Shown here piece after piece: positions 61,334-63,353 of a stretch of 63,353 nucleotides of DNA (position 1 is the stretch's first letter; each line of letters opens with the position of its first letter). The translations under genes were made by a program, and so were the position numbers. The stretch comes from an uncultured Pelagibacteraceae bacterium (GTDB lineage Bacteria; Pseudomonadota; Alphaproteobacteria; Pelagibacterales; Pelagibacteraceae). The notes under the pieces are model-generated. The model was not told the origin of the DNA. It searched no databases and worked only from the letters and a program-made list of their open reading frames with translations. The stretch is from assembly GCA_902532225.1 (NCBI GenBank), contig CACAHI010000003.1:1-63353 (forward strand). The letters are read 5' to 3'.

Positions 61334-61340
61334 AATTACT

Positions 61341-62051
61341 ATGAACGAAATTGGATTAATTGGAAAAAAAATAGGAATGTCAAGGGAGTTTTATAAAACT
61401 GGCCAATCAGTTCCTGTAACGGTTCTAAAATTTGAAAAAGGAAGAATAATTAATGTTATTGAGAAAGATAAAAGAGGATATGCAGCTGTACAAATAGGTT
61501 TTGGAAAAGTTAAACAATCAAAACTCACAAAACAAATGAAAGGATTTTTTACAAAAAAAAACACAGAACCTAAAAAAAAATTAAAAGAATTTAGAGTAAT
61601 TGACACAAGCAAGTATAAGGAAGGAAATGAGCTTGGAATAGAAATTTTTAACGAAGTTAAGTTTGTAGATGTACAATCAAAAACCATAGGAAAGGGATTT
61701 GCAGGTGCAATGAAAAGACACAACTTTTCGGGACTAAGAGCCACTCATGGTGTTTCTGTATCTCACAGATCTCACGGATCCACAGGTCAAAGACAAGATC
61801 CAGGGAAAGTATTTAAAGGAAAAAAGATGGCTGGCCATATGGGAAGCAAGATTAGAAAAATGCAAAATTTAGAAATAATTAAATCAGATATAGAAAACAA
61901 TCTGTTATTTATCAAAGGTTCAATACCTGGATCTAAAAATACTGAAGTAATAGTTAAAAAATCAATAAAAAATATATCGAAACTTAATATGAAAGAAAAA
62001 ATTGAAATTTTAGAAAAACAAAAAAAAATTCCAGAGAAAAAAAAGAAATAA
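61341..62051 (+). CDS. rplC: 50S ribosomal protein L3 (ATG at 61341 preferred)
   Basis: IGLIGKKIGMSREF; GVSVSHRSHGSTGQRQDPGKVFKGKKMAGHMG. Confidence 0.96.
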   Translation: MNEIGLIGKKIGMSREFYKTGQSVPVTVLKFEKGRIINVIEKDKRGYAAVQIGFGKVKQSKLTKQMKGFFTKKNTEPKKKLKEFRVIDTSKYKEGNELGIEIFNEVKFVDVQSKTIGKGFAGAMKRHNFSGLRATHGVSVSHRSHGSTGQRQDPGKVFKGKKMAGHMGSKIRKMQNLEIIKSDIENNLLFIKGSIPGSKNTEVIVKKSIKNISKLNMKEKIEILEKQKKIPEKKKK

Positions 62052-62054
62052 TTT

Positions 62055-62678
62055 ATGAAAATTGATAAAATAAATTTAACAGGTAAAAAAGAAACTTTTG
62101 AAATAACAGGAAAAATTTTTAGTAATAAAAATTACGATAAATTAATACAAACAGTTATTTATAAGCAAAATGCTAATTTCAAAAAAAGGAAAGCAAAAAC
62201 TAAACAAAAAAATGAAATTATAGGATCTACCTCAAAAATTTATGCACAAAAGGGCACAGGAAATGCTAGACATGCAAGTAGAAAAGCCCCGATATTTGTT
62301 GGTGGAGGTGTTGCTCATGGACCTAAAGGTGAAAATGCATATAAGATTAGAAAACTTAACAAAAATGAAAAAAAAGTTAGTGTTTCAGCAATAATTTCAA
62401 AAAAACACAAAACAAATAATCTTATAATTTTTGAAGATTTTAAATCCACGATTTCTAAAACAAAAAAGATGTTTGATATTTTAAATCAAAATGATGCTAA
62501 AAATGCAATTTTAATTCTAGATAAAACTTCAAAAGAAAATATTTATAAATCTGCAAAAAACATTCCTAATATTAAAATCACTGATGTAAATCATTTTAGT
62601 TCTTTTGATTTACTTAAATATAATAAAATAATTTTTACTGAAACTTCTATAAAGGAATTGGAAAAAAAATATGAGTAA
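62055..62678 (+). CDS. rplD: 50S ribosomal protein L4
   Basis: KIYAQKGTGNARHASRKAPIFVGGGVAHGPK. Confidence 0.96.
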   Translation: MKIDKINLTGKKETFEITGKIFSNKNYDKLIQTVIYKQNANFKKRKAKTKQKNEIIGSTSKIYAQKGTGNARHASRKAPIFVGGGVAHGPKGENAYKIRKLNKNEKKVSVSAIISKKHKTNNLIIFEDFKSTISKTKKMFDILNQNDAKNAILILDKTSKENIYKSAKNIPNIKITDVNHFSSFDLLKYNKIIFTETSIKELEKKYE

Positions 62679-62973
62679 TCAAAACAAAATTCACCTATAT
62701 GACAAAATTTTGTCTCCAATAATGACTGAAAAATCTACTAATTTATCTTCGTTAAATAAAGTTAGCTTTAAAGTTCCATTTGACTCAAACAAAAAAATAT
62801 TGAAGAAAACTGTAGAAAAAATATTTAAAGTTAATGTAATAAAAATTAATATTATAAATAAAAAATCAATCATCAAAATTACACGAGGACGTAAAGTAAA
62901 AAAAAAAGGTTATAAAAAAGCTATAATAACTTTGAAAAAAGGTCAAAATATTGATCTTACAACAGGAGTTTAA
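62671..62973 (+). CDS. rplW: 50S ribosomal protein L23
   Basis: YDKILSPIMTEKSTNLSSLNKVSFKV. Confidence 0.94.
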   Translation: MSNQNKIHLYDKILSPIMTEKSTNLSSLNKVSFKVPFDSNKKILKKTVEKIFKVNVIKINIINKKSIIKITRGRKVKKKGYKKAIITLKKGQNIDLTTGV

Positions 62974-62979
62974 TAAATT

Positions 62980-63353
62980 ATGACGCTTAAAACTTTTAAA
63001 CCATATACAAAATCTACCAGAGGAACAATATTGGTAAGTAAATCAAATTTATGGAAAGGGAAACCTTATAAACCGCTTACTTCATCAAAAAGATCTTCAA
63101 AAGGTAGAAATAATCTTGGAAGAATTACCTCAAGAAATCATGGCGGAGGTCACAAACAAAGATATAGAAATATCGACTTTCATAGAAGTGGTTCTTTTGT
63201 AGTTGAAGTAGAAAGAATTGAATATGATCCAAACAGATCTTCTTACATAATTTTGGTTAAAAATGATAAAGAAAAAAAATATTATTATATAGCTCCACAA
63301 GGCATTAAAGTTGGCGATAAAATTGAAAATGGTGAAAATTGTGAAATTAAAAA
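62980..63353 (+). CDS. rplB: 50S ribosomal protein L2 (partial, runs off window end)
   Basis: MTLKTFKPYTKSTRGTILVSKSNLWKGKPYKPLTSSKRSSKGRNNLGRITSRNHGGGHKQRYRNIDF. Confidence 0.95.
   Translation, partial: MTLKTFKPYTKSTRGTILVSKSNLWKGKPYKPLTSSKRSSKGRNNLGRITSRNHGGGHKQRYRNIDFHRSGSFVVEVERIEYDPNRSSYIILVKNDKEKKYYYIAPQGIKVGDKIENGENCEIK

Overview
The window is AT-rich, gene-dense alphaproteobacterial DNA. Streamlining, operon content and synteny suggest the SAR11/Pelagibacterales clade (inference; no search was run). About 85% is core genome: nrdAB, the 2-methylcitrate (prp) genes, glmS, a GlmU acetyltransferase domain, class II DAHP synthase, nadE, cysS, cimA, rpsD, grxD-bolA-purLQSC...purB-map-sfsA, nadK, rlmB, five tRNA genes, and tuf-secE-nusG-rplKAJL-rpoBC-rpsL-rpsG-fusA-rpsJ-rplCDWB. 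The most interesting accessory content is: (1) about 39.65-43.5 kb, next to tRNA-Leu, where a beta-propeller/autotransporter gene is followed by two overlapping HNH-like genes bracketed by a 49-bp imperfect direct repeat (43/49 by my count) with internal ACAGGAGCA repeats; (2) about 2.06-5.85 kb, a coupled three-gene cassette of TPR plus beta-barrel (Slam/DUF560-like), FecR-domain exported protein, and secreted HExxHxxG metallopeptidase-like protein; (3) an exact alphaproteobacterial LexA-type motif GTTC-N7-GTTC upstream of nrdAB; (4) structured leaders before rpsL, rpoB and the tRNA-Tyr/tuf unit; (5) a stand-alone GlmU C-terminal domain and a glycosyltransferase embedded in the pur operon. 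All functional calls come from reading motifs; no database search was performed.
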